Below are positions 43,101 to 52,118 of a stretch of DNA of 64,000 nt, piece after piece. Position numbers and translations under genes: made by a program. The DNA is taken from contig JAFGRD010000118.1 of assembly GCA_016935315.1 (NCBI GenBank), forward strand, positions 1-64,000, written 5' to 3'. Within the stretch, counting starts at the first letter, position 1, and each line of letters begins with the position of its first letter. The DNA comes from Pirellulales bacterium. Its GTDB lineage: Bacteria; Planctomycetota; Planctomycetia; Pirellulales; Thermoguttaceae. A model generated the notes under the pieces. It searched no databases. It had not been told where the DNA came from and was given only the letters and a program-made list of their open reading frames with translations.

Positions 43101-43774
43101 GGTCTCGTTCTCCACGCGGCAGAGACACCCGGGCATGGCCCCGGCGTCTTCTGTGCAGAGAGTGCTGGAATCGGCCCGATGGCGACGACGGTCGGAGCAT
43201 CGGCCAGGCGGGAATGAAGAAGGGATGCACCGCAGGCGAGGAGACGGGAGTCTGCCGGAGCACCAGGCAAGCCAACGACGGCCGTGCCGGCCACGGCAAG
43301 CCGGGGTGTCGGAAACGCGTTGCCCGAGTTACCGCGCCACATGGCGCCGACCTCGCGAAGGAGGGACCAGGAAAACCACCGCGGAAAGCCTCGGCAACTG
43401 TCGCCTATGTACCTCCCTGAACCTGTGCCCCAACCATTGGCAAGAATTGCGAAGGAACGACCCCGCGCATGGCGGATGTACGCCCATACCGAAGCGGCCG
43501 CTGGCCGTCGCACCACTTCTTCCGAATACCGTAGCGATGCGCGTTGGGTAGCCAAAGCGTTTCGGGTAGCCAACGCTAGCCGCTACCAACCCTTCACAGT
43601 AACCGGTTTCATCTGCATGTCAAGAAGTTTCCGGGAAAATATCGGGGGCTTTCGCAACGCGACCTCACCCGGTCGCCCGGGATGACCCACAAGACGGCCG
43701 CTTCGGGATAGGGCCGTCCCGCCATCAGGGGCGGAACCAGCGTGTTGACGGCTGCTCGGTTCCCGGTGAAGCCG
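43101..43774. other. Long leader region of the giant gene, no convincing gene
   Basis: This gap of about 670 bp separates the ThuA-like gene from the giant gene on the same strand. Short open frames on both strands (for example 43097-43573 minus) have no recognisable protein features. It holds a hairpin at the ThuA-like stop, a candidate promoter, and two adjacent 17-bp direct repeats sharing CGGGTAGCCAA-like cores (43543-43559 and 43560-43576), with a related inverted half site GCTACCAAC at 43582-43590. Confidence 0.5.
43596..43623 (-). promoter_or_regulatory. Candidate promoter for the giant gene
   Basis: On the minus strand a perfect TTGACA (43623-43618), a 16-base spacer and TACTGT (43601-43596) lie about 500 bp upstream of the giant gene's start. 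The 17-bp repeats sit just downstream, where an operator would lie. The -10 match is weak. Confidence 0.35.
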
Positions 43775-43778
43775 TCAA
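43745..43778 (-). terminator. Hairpin overlapping the ThuA-like stop codon
   Basis: TTGACGGCT (43745-43753) and AGCCGTCAA (43770-43778) form a perfect 9-bp stem with an inner CGG/CCG pair. The stop codon of the ThuA-like gene is inside the stem. No U run follows, so it may protect or end the mRNA without classic termination. Confidence 0.45.
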
Positions 43779-44509
43779 GGATCCTTCGGCTGCCGGCCGG
43801 CGGCCCAGTAGAGGCCGCGGATCACCAGCTTCTGGAAGCTGGGATTGGTCCAGGCTTCGCGGCCGTGTCCCAGACTGGTATTGAACACGCGTCCCTTGCC
43901 GTATTGCGTGGTCCAGGCCATCGACTGCCGCTCGCCTCCGCGGTCCATGCGCAGCAGACATCGCATGCAGGCGTTCTTGTGGTAGTCATGGCTGTAGGTC
44001 TCGTCGTTGATCTTGAAGTCTTCCAACCCGGCGGTGATCGGGTGTTGCTTGTCGTAGACGTAGACCATGAACTCTCCACTTCCATGGCCGGCGAACCGCC
44101 CGCCGAAAAGCTCCCAATAGACGTCCGACTTCTTGAACGCGTCGGTGGCGTGCACGCCGGCGAGGCCGCCGCCGTTGCGGACGAAGTCGCCCAGGCCGGC
44201 CTCCTGCTTCGGGTCGGTGAAATCGCGTCCCGAGCCGTAGAACAGCACGAGGTCAAACCGATTGATCTGCTCGGCCTTCAGATCATCGAGGTTCTCGGTC
44301 AGCGTGACGTTGAAGTCGCCCGTCTTCTGCAGCACGTCGACCAGCACCGGCGTGAAGCCCTGCCAGTCGTGGCCGCCGCCGCGCATGAACAACAGCTTGA
44401 TGCTGCCCTCCGCCGGCTGCTCGGCGCAAACGGCGTTGGACGCCGCAGTCAGAGCGACAGCGGCCACCATCGCCAGTACAACCAAGACACCACTTCTTTG
44501 CTGAGACAT
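43775..44509 (-). CDS. Secreted ThuA-like domain protein
   Basis: This 244-residue protein starts at 44509, where AGGAGG lies eight bases upstream and a signal peptide follows (residues 1-29, hydrophobic VLVVLAMVAAVALTAA, likely cut after VCA). The rest matches the ThuA/trehalose-utilisation fold, a glutamine-amidotransferase-like sandwich: KLLFMRGGGHDWQGF, FDLVLFYGSGRDFTD, GGGLAGVHATDAF, HPITAGLEDF and GRVFNTSLGHGREAW. Members of this family are linked to disaccharide catabolism, often beside Gfo/Idh/MocA enzymes and sugar isomerases, as here. The biochemical role of the domain is not settled. It lies 97 bp after the isomerase gene on the same strand, probably as one transcript. Confidence 0.8.
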   Translation of the reverse strand: MSQQRSGVLVVLAMVAAVALTAASNAVCAEQPAEGSIKLLFMRGGGHDWQGFTPVLVDVLQKTGDFNVTLTENLDDLKAEQINRFDLVLFYGSGRDFTDPKQEAGLGDFVRNGGGLAGVHATDAFKKSDVYWELFGGRFAGHGSGEFMVYVYDKQHPITAGLEDFKINDETYSHDYHKNACMRCLLRMDRGGERQSMAWTTQYGKGRVFNTSLGHGREAWTNPSFQKLVIRGLYWAAGRQPKDP

Positions 44510-44528
44510 CTTGCGGACCTCCTGGGTT

Positions 44529-44552
44529 ATGTCCAACTTGTTCTTTGGCAGC
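44529..44552. repeat. Divergent partial copy D of the dispersed element
   Basis: The plus strand reads ATGTCCAACTTGTTCTTTGG, matching the minus-strand core of copies A-C, so it lies in the opposite orientation. The CGAGTCC part and the outer arm are lost. It sits between the isomerase and ThuA-like genes, a few bases before the latter's ribosome binding site. Confidence 0.5.
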
Positions 44553-44606
44553 CCTTGGTGAAGACAACGGACTTCAGACACCACGGACCGAGGGCCATCC
44601 AACGCG

Positions 44607-45557
44607 TTATCCGGCAAAACCGGCGAACACACGCCGGGCGTACCGGCCGCCCTGGCGGTGGGCTTCTACGGACTCCATGGTCTTGGGCGATGCTTCTTCC
44701 ACGGCCTGCTCGACCACCAGATGGGGCTTCACGCCGAGCTCCGCGAGGTATTTCGCCAACGCCGGGTAATCAATGTCGCCGGGGCCGAAGGCTTCGGTCC
44801 AGACGCCGTCGACCGACTGGCGCAGATGCAGCTCGGTAATCCGCCCGCCGTAGAGCTTCAAGACGTCGAACACGGCGACCGCCGAATCGCCCGCCCCGCG
44901 GTAGATCCAGTGGGCGTCCAGGCACAGCGTCACGTGCTGCGGGTCGGTGCCGACCATCATGTGGTGGAACTCGCGGGCCGCGTGGCGCAGCTCGATGTCG
45001 TGGTTGTGGTACGACAGCGTCACCCCCATGGCCGCAAGCTGAGCGCCGAGCCGGTCCAGCGCGCGACCCTGCACGCGCAGTTGCGCGTCGTTCTTGTTTT
45101 CGGGACCGCCCCAGCGGATCGGGCTGGGATTGGTGACGATGATCCGCGTGCCGACCGTCTTGGCCTTCTCGGCGATGGCCAGCACCTGTTGGATGCTCGC
45201 CTCGGCCTGGTCCGCCTCGTGCAACGTGCTGTTGACGTACAACGATCGCATCTGGAGACCGTGCTTCTCCAGCAGCGGCGCGAGCTGATCGATCTGCTCG
45301 GGCGCGGTAATGATCGGCTCGAAGCCATCGAGGCCACTGGCGGCGATCTCTCCCAGGCCCGCATCGAGCGACGCGCCGAAGTCGCGGTTCTCGCGACGGT
45401 AGAACACGATCCAGGGATACTGGTTCGAGGCCAGATGCAGCTTGCGCGAAGCGCCGGTGCCGGCGGCTCCGGCCGGGCGCGTGCCCAGCAGCAACGCGCC
45501 GCCGGCAAGGCCGAGTGTTTCGAGAAACTTGCGGCGATGGTACGGATGATCGAACAT
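44607..45557 (-). CDS. Tat-exported sugar phosphate isomerase/epimerase-like protein
   Basis: This 316-residue protein begins HRRKFLETLGLAGGALLLG, a twin-arginine signal (residues 7-25), and is preceded by AGGAGG, which fixes the start. The body is an AP-endonuclease-2/xylose-isomerase TIM barrel. Candidate metal ligands include Glu80 (DGFEPII), His184/His186 in YHNHD, Asp214 and His216 in CLDAHW, and Glu283 in VVEQ. Relatives include IolE and hydroxypyruvate isomerase. The true substrate here is unknown, and the Tat signal implies action in the periplasm. With the ThuA-like protein downstream and the divergent oxidoreductase it probably forms a sugar oxidation and isomerisation pathway. Confidence 0.85.
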   Translation of the reverse strand: MFDHPYHRRKFLETLGLAGGALLLGTRPAGAAGTGASRKLHLASNQYPWIVFYRRENRDFGASLDAGLGEIAASGLDGFEPIITAPEQIDQLAPLLEKHGLQMRSLYVNSTLHEADQAEASIQQVLAIAEKAKTVGTRIIVTNPSPIRWGGPENKNDAQLRVQGRALDRLGAQLAAMGVTLSYHNHDIELRHAAREFHHMMVGTDPQHVTLCLDAHWIYRGAGDSAVAVFDVLKLYGGRITELHLRQSVDGVWTEAFGPGDIDYPALAKYLAELGVKPHLVVEQAVEEASPKTMESVEAHRQGGRYARRVFAGFAG

Positions 45558-45681
45558 GGCAGAATCCTCCTGGAGGAATGACTTACCTCTTGCCGAGTCT
45601 CAAGCGGCCACATCAGTCTATCCGCTGGAAGCCCAACTGTACAGCGCCCGGCGGCGCACCTCATCCGGCCGGGTGACATCG

Positions 45682-45738
45682 CAGGACTCGCAAGAGAACA
45701 AGTTGGACATACATGAAAGTGCGAGGACGCGCAGCGGC
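45682..45738. repeat. Dispersed element, copy B
   Basis: It matches copies A and C from CAGGACTCG through AACAAGTTGGACATACATG to GAGGACGCGCAGCGGCC. It lies about 125 bp upstream of the isomerase start in the divergent intergenic region, in the same orientation as A and C. On the minus strand its open frame begins MSNLFSCES. Confidence 0.7.
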
Positions 45739-45837
45739 CCTGCGCTTTCATCACATGCGGACTGAGGATGCCTGTGAGTTTCCTGGTTCTTTCCCGATCA
45801 GAAGCCACCGGAATCGACGTCTCACGCAGGGCGAGCG

Positions 45838-45878
45838 TTATGGGTGGAAAGGCGTCTGCGCCGCCTCTCCACCCATAA
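45838..45878. other. Perfectly placed 41-nt hairpin next to repeat copy E
   Basis: TTATGGGTGGAAAGGCG (45838-45854) pairs with CGCCTCTCCACCCATAA (45862-45878) over 17 positions with one mismatch and a 7-nt loop. It has no T tract and lies about 260 bp upstream of the oxidoreductase start, so it is more likely a structured RNA, a palindromic repeat or a protein-binding site than a terminator. Confidence 0.6.
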
Positions 45879-45880
45879 GA

Positions 45881-45913
45881 ATGCCCAACTTATTCTATCA
45901 GGAGTCCTTAGCC
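45881..45913. repeat. Divergent partial copy E of the dispersed element
   Basis: The plus strand reads ATGCCCAACTTATTC, TATCAG, then GAGTCCTTAGCC. The last 12 bases equal the minus strand of copy A exactly. It is inverted relative to A-C and starts two bases after the 41-nt hairpin. Its open frame begins MPNLFYQESLA. Confidence 0.5.
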
Positions 45914-46058
45914 AAAAACGGCGACCCATGCGACTTTTCGCTGGATTCGCAAGAGCCCTGGCTGAATTCGCAAAAACCCCGAGTGATTGCTCTGAAACGG
46001 GGAGGCTCCCATCTGAAGCCCTGCAGCTCCAGCGACGATTCGGCTGAAGTGTCGCCCA

Positions 46059-46088
46059 TTGGCAAGCGCGGAAGGGAGCGACTATACT
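46059..46088 (+). promoter_or_regulatory. Sigma-70-type promoter for the oxidoreductase gene
   Basis: TTGGCA (46059-46064), an 18-base spacer and TATACT (46083-46088) each match consensus in five of six positions. Transcription would begin near 46095, giving a leader of about 43 bases before the ATG at 46138. This is the clearest promoter in the window. Confidence 0.6.
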
Positions 46089-46137
46089 GGTGTGGCGTGA
46101 TGCTGGACTTGCCCTCGGAGAAAAGGAGTCTGCTCCC

Positions 46138-47418
46138 ATGTCCCACTTCGAAAAACACTCACGTCGACGTTTTCTGAAACGCAGCACGGCGGCCGCCGCC
46201 GGGATGGCCGCTCCGTGGATCCTTCCCTCCGGCGTGCCGGCCGCGCCCGGAAGGCCGGGGCCCAACGACCGGGTCGTGATCGGCTTCATCGGCACCGGCG
46301 GACGCGCCCGGCAACTGATGGACCATGTTCCCGAAGACGGCCGGATCGTCGCCATCTGCGACTGCTACCGCCAGCGAACCGTCGACACGCTCAACGAGAA
46401 GAAGACCGACTGGAAGACGTATCAGTATCATCGCAAGATGCTCGACGAGGAGAATCTCGACGCCGTGGTGGTGGCCACGCCCGACCACGCCCGCGTGCTG
46501 CCGTGCATCCACGCTTGCCAGGCCGGGCTGGACGTCTACGCGGAGAAGCCCCTGACGCTGACGATTGCCGAGGGGCGGGTGCTGGTCAACGCGGTGCGGA
46601 AACACCAGCGGGTGTTCCAGGTCGGCTCGCAGCAGCGGACCATGGAAATGAACCGCTTCGCCTGCGAGCTGGTTCGCAGCGGCGGGATCGGCAAGCTGAA
46701 GGCGGTGCTGGGGGTCAACTATCCCGGTCCCCGGCAATACACGGGGCTGCCCGAACAGCCGATCCCCGAAGGCGACGACTGGGACGTCTGGCAATCGCAG
46801 ACCGAGGCCCGGCCGTTCAACGCCAATCTGCAATTCGGCTGGATGCAGTGGCGATGCTACTCCGGGGGCGAAATGACCAACTGGGGCGCACATGGCTGCG
46901 ATCAGATACAATGGGCCCTGGGCGCGAGTCACACCGGCCCGGTCGAAATCTGGCCCACCAGCCCGGGCCCCAACGGCGGCGTGCGGATGCGCTACGCCAA
47001 CGACGTGGTGGTGCGTTACGAGTTGGCGGGCGGACCGGCCGGCGGCGGGGTCTTCGTGGGCGAAGACTGCAAGATCGAGATCAACCGCAACAAGTTCACC
47101 ACGAATCCTCCCGATTTCGTCAAGGATCCGCCGGACGGGGCAACGGCTCAGCCTTGGGAAGGCCCCGGCTGGATCGCCCGGCCACACATCCAGAACTGGC
47201 TCGACTGTATCAAGACCCGCGAGAAGCCCAACGCCGACGTGGAGATCGGCCACCGTTCGATCAGCATCTGCCACCTGGCCAATATCGCCCGGCAGGTGGG
47301 ACGCAAGCTGGCATGGGACCCCGACAAGGAGATCTTCCCGGGCGACGACGAGGCCAACTGCTACCTGGATCGTCCCAAGCGGAAAGGGTACGAGTTGCCC
47401 GATGTGAATGAAACGTAG
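46138..47418 (+). CDS. Tat-exported Gfo/Idh/MocA family oxidoreductase
   Basis: This 426-residue protein starts at 46138, nine bases after AAGGAG. It begins with a twin-arginine signal, SRRRFLK at residues 8-14, then a hydrophobic stretch to about residue 37. The NAD(P) loop IGFIGTGGRA follows at 48-57, and the conserved EKP (Lys137) of the family is in VYAEKPLTL. The C-terminal half has the DWDVWQSQTEARPFNANLQF and GGEMTNWGAHGCDQIQWAL segments typical of planctomycete and Bacteroidetes members that oxidise sugars or sugar derivatives, probably with a tightly bound cofactor because they are exported. It is transcribed away from the isomerase/ThuA pair and is followed 37 bp later by the next gene. 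Confidence 0.88.
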   Translation: MSHFEKHSRRRFLKRSTAAAAGMAAPWILPSGVPAAPGRPGPNDRVVIGFIGTGGRARQLMDHVPEDGRIVAICDCYRQRTVDTLNEKKTDWKTYQYHRKMLDEENLDAVVVATPDHARVLPCIHACQAGLDVYAEKPLTLTIAEGRVLVNAVRKHQRVFQVGSQQRTMEMNRFACELVRSGGIGKLKAVLGVNYPGPRQYTGLPEQPIPEGDDWDVWQSQTEARPFNANLQFGWMQWRCYSGGEMTNWGAHGCDQIQWALGASHTGPVEIWPTSPGPNGGVRMRYANDVVVRYELAGGPAGGGVFVGEDCKIEINRNKFTTNPPDFVKDPPDGATAQPWEGPGWIARPHIQNWLDCIKTREKPNADVEIGHRSISICHLANIARQVGRKLAWDPDKEIFPGDDEANCYLDRPKRKGYELPDVNET

Positions 47419-47455
47419 ATTCCACCAAGTGTCGCACTATCCTACGGAGGTTCTC

Positions 47456-48580
47456 ATGTCGCTACGCATCGCAGTCGCGGCGGCGCTGCTGGTCAGCACG
47501 GCTCCTTTTTCCGCCGCGGAAGAGGCACCGGCGGTTTCCGGAAGGTACCAGGCCTTGAAGTGCCCAACGCCCGCTCCCACCACAACCTGGGCGATTCTCG
47601 ACCGCGACGGCGCCAACAGCCAGGTCGCCCCGTATCTTTCCTCGCTCGGCCAGGGCGAATCGGCAACTGGTGTGATCGCCTCACCGGCGTTTGCGATCTC
47701 GACGGAAGCCATCACGTTTACCCTTTGTGGACACGACGGCATGGGAGGCGGCCACAACGCGAACTATCTGGCGCTGGTCGACGCGGGCACGGGCGCGACC
47801 TTGCAGAAGACTCCGGCCCCCGGCTCGGATGCCATGCAGGAGCGATCGTGGGACGTCGGGCCACTGCGGGGTCGCCAGGTCCGCATCGAAGTCCACGACG
47901 GCGACGCCGGAGGGGCGTATGCCTGGCTCGGAGTCGGCCGCATCGATGCCGGAGGGCCACTGAGCGTCGATTTCGGCCAGGGCATGCCGAAGGACTGGAA
48001 GGCACGGTCGCGGCCGCAGGAAACACGCACGGAACTGGTCCGCGGCGGCGTCCCCTTCCTCCGCCAGAGTGCCACGTACACGATCGTTCCCTCGGAGGCG
48101 GCGGTCGAGATCCCTTGCGGCTTCGCCGCCCAACGGCTCTTCTTCCTCGGCGGGACCGTGGCCGACGGCAAGCCGACCGAAGTCTACGGAACCGTCGAGA
48201 TCGTCTACGGCGACGGCTCCACCGAGCGCTGCCCCCTGATGTACGGCTACACACTCGACGGCGACGGCAAGCTGCCCAGCCGCTCCGGGGCGATCCATCT
48301 GCACGCTTCCGGCGATCCGTTCCAGCGCTACCTGGTGCTTCGTTCAAAGGCGGGTCCGATCGACAAGATCCGGTTGCAGGGCGCCGCCCAGGGTCAGACG
48401 GCTCCCCGCATCACGGCAATCACCTGCGAGACGGCCTCGTCGAGCGAGAATCTCCTGCCCCTGCCGGAGTGTCCGGTCGCGGCGGAAGAGCAGGCCTGGA
48501 TCGAAGCACACGCGATCTCCCCGGACTCGCCCAACATGGAAGAGATTCTGGTGGAGATTCGGCGAGCACACAAAATGTAG
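47456..48580 (+). CDS. Secreted protein with a galactose-binding-like domain, unknown function
   Basis: This 374-residue protein starts at 47456 after GGAGG (47446-47450), with a signal peptide (MSLRIAVAAALLVSTAPFSA). Residues about 30-165 contain TLCGHDGM, LVDAGTGATLQKTPAPGSDA and WDVGPLRGRQVRIEVHDGDA. This pattern is shared with beta-sandwich carbohydrate-binding domains attached to secreted planctomycete glycosidases and cytochrome-linked proteins. The second half (VEIPCGFAAQRLFFLGGT, VEIVYGDGSTERCPLMYG) looks like another beta-rich binding domain. No catalytic motif is visible. Its place directly after the oxidoreductase suggests a shared transcript and a role in holding or recognising the glycan substrate. 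Confidence 0.6.
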   Translation: MSLRIAVAAALLVSTAPFSAAEEAPAVSGRYQALKCPTPAPTTTWAILDRDGANSQVAPYLSSLGQGESATGVIASPAFAISTEAITFTLCGHDGMGGGHNANYLALVDAGTGATLQKTPAPGSDAMQERSWDVGPLRGRQVRIEVHDGDAGGAYAWLGVGRIDAGGPLSVDFGQGMPKDWKARSRPQETRTELVRGGVPFLRQSATYTIVPSEAAVEIPCGFAAQRLFFLGGTVADGKPTEVYGTVEIVYGDGSTERCPLMYGYTLDGDGKLPSRSGAIHLHASGDPFQRYLVLRSKAGPIDKIRLQGAAQGQTAPRITAITCETASSSENLLPLPECPVAAEEQAWIEAHAISPDSPNMEEILVEIRRAHKM

Positions 48581-48713
48581 CCGCCCAGGGCTACACAACC
48601 CCCAGTTCTTCAGCCAGGTGTAGTGGGCTCACCCCACGACATGAACACGTTGCCGCTGGCAGACGGCTGGGTGCCGATGAAACCGTTGCCGGTGGCTTTG
48701 CGGGCGGAGACGT

Positions 48714-48742
48714 TTGCACTTGCCGGAGGCCCGGATTAGCAT
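48714..48742 (+). promoter_or_regulatory. Weak candidate promoter for the S9 peptidase gene
   Basis: TTGCAC (48714-48719), a 17-base spacer and TAGCAT (48737-48742) lie about 95 bp before the peptidase start. The matches are moderate only. The rest of the gap 48581-48837 shows nothing else. Confidence 0.25.
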
Positions 48743-48837
48743 GGCAGAATCCCCCGCGCCGACGCCGACGCGCAGCGTGAGCCCATCGGCGCTTGACATG
48801 CCGAAACGTGAGACCCCGAGAAAACAAGAGAACCGCC

Positions 48838-51117
<2,280 letters not shown>

Positions 51118-51147
51118 TGTTTGCACTGCGAATGATCCAGGCCGACC

Positions 51148-51213
51148 AACGGGAGGCCGGAGAAATCGGGCTCCCGTTGATCGCCCTCGCGCATTGACTG
51201 TGCAAGCGTCAAT
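51148..51213 (+). terminator. Pair of hairpins after the peptidase gene
   Basis: CAACGGGAG and CTCCCGTTG (51148-51156 and 51172-51180) form a perfect 9-bp stem. ATTGAC and GTCAAT (51193-51198 and 51208-51213) form a 6-bp stem. Neither has a strong T tract, so they may act as weak or Rho-aided terminators. Confidence 0.4.
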
Positions 51214-51225
51214 AGGGCCCGGGGC

Positions 51226-51282
51226 AAGGACTCGCAAAAGAACGAGTTGGACATACGTCAAAGTGCCAGGACGCGCAGCGGC
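51226..51282. repeat. Dispersed element, copy C
   Basis: It matches A and B from AAGGACTCGCAAAAGAACGA through GTTGGACATACGTC to CAGGACGCGCAGCGGCC. In this copy ACTCG and CGAGT form a perfect small inverted repeat around CAAAAGAA. It lies 109 bp after the peptidase stop. Confidence 0.7.
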
Positions 51283-51404
51283 CTCCCCGAATCAGCAGAG
51301 GGGCGCATCAAAGAACCTCCGAGTGCCGGGCGTCAGGGTGGGGAACGGTTTCTGGATGCCGCGGCACGCCGGAGGTCCTCTGGATCGTCAGTCTTTGCTT
51401 CGGG

Positions 51405-51614
51405 TCAGCGCTCCTGTCTGCACTCCGCTTCAATCACGACGAAGCGGGAGCCCTGCGGGTTGCGAACCGGCAGCAGGACGCCTTCCTCCGGCGGGCTGTC
51501 GTTCAGAGCCGCATGGAAGTCTTCGACCGTGTTGACCGGCTGATTTTCAAAGAAACGGCGGAGCTCCGGGATGCGATTCAGATCGCCGAAGGGGGAGTTT
51601 TCTGGACCCTCATC
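51405..51614 (-). pseudogene. Remnant of a PDZ domain from an HtrA-like protease
   Basis: The minus-strand frame encodes RFFENQPVNTVEDFHAALND followed by EEGVLLPVRNPQGSRFVVIE and then a stop. This is the pattern of the C-terminal PDZ domain of Do/HtrA proteases (a KPVxxxxDFxxAL loop, then xGVLLxVxxxGxxxFVVL). The peptidase domain and a first PDZ are absent, and the sequence upstream (51615-51900) has no recognisable protein features. I read it as a gene fragment left by deletion or rearrangement. It could instead be the end of a small, rapidly evolving PDZ protein. Confidence 0.4.
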
Positions 51615-51965
51615 GGGTGAGGGACCGCGGTTTGGGGACCGCACGGCAACGAGGGGAATCCTTCTGATCATCAACACGGAAGGTGGGACTTCGTCCGCCG
51701 CTTCGCGGAAGGCTTGCGAAAGAGAATGTGGTCGAAAGAAAAATGTGCCCATCATGTCACGATGTGCTATCGAGTGTTCCGAATCATCGGCCGTCGTTGT
51801 GAGGTTGGTTGCCGCCGAGGCGCAAACCTTGCGACAAAAAGGAATTCCGGCGTTTTCACGAACCTTGGGGCGGCCGGCAGCGTATAGCACCGCTTCGCCA
51901 AGCGCCCGCGGCTGTGCAGCCGGCGCACGCCTACTGCGATGCGGGGGAGGGGGGCCGGGACACCC

Positions 51966-51994
51966 TTGACAGCGAGGACTCGCTCAGTCATAAA
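51966..51994 (+). promoter_or_regulatory. Candidate promoter for the polysaccharide-degradation operon
   Basis: A perfect TTGACA (51966-51971), a 17-base spacer and CATAAA (51989-51994, four of six) lie about 125 bp upstream of the hydrolase start. It is well placed to drive the four genes from 52119 to 58695. Confidence 0.45.
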
Positions 51995-52118
51995 GGCGCC
52001 GGTGGCCACGACCGTGCCGACTGCCCGGCAGATGGAAACAGCCGCGCCGCTACGCGTTGTTCCTCACTCAAACACGCCGCGCTGGTCCTATTGCGACCCT
52101 TCAGCAGGAGATCGAACC

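Noticed and set aside
6288-43100. The idea that the giant frame is an assembly fusion of several genes
   Set aside because: No internal start with a signal peptide or break in codon use is seen at domain junctions, and the domain order (LEPR-XLL at the start, dockerin at the end) is coherent. Long reads would still be decisive.
43097-43573. A 158-codon minus-strand open frame upstream of the giant gene
   Set aside because: It overlaps the giant gene's start region and lacks a ribosome binding site, domain or plausible composition.
45844-46047. A 67-codon plus-strand open frame over the hairpin and repeat E
   Set aside because: It begins inside the hairpin and its Arg-rich start mirrors the palindrome. 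There is no ribosome binding site.
51571-51969. A 132-codon plus-strand open frame before the glycan operon
   Set aside because: It is antisense to the PDZ fragment at its start and has no recognisable features or ribosome binding site.
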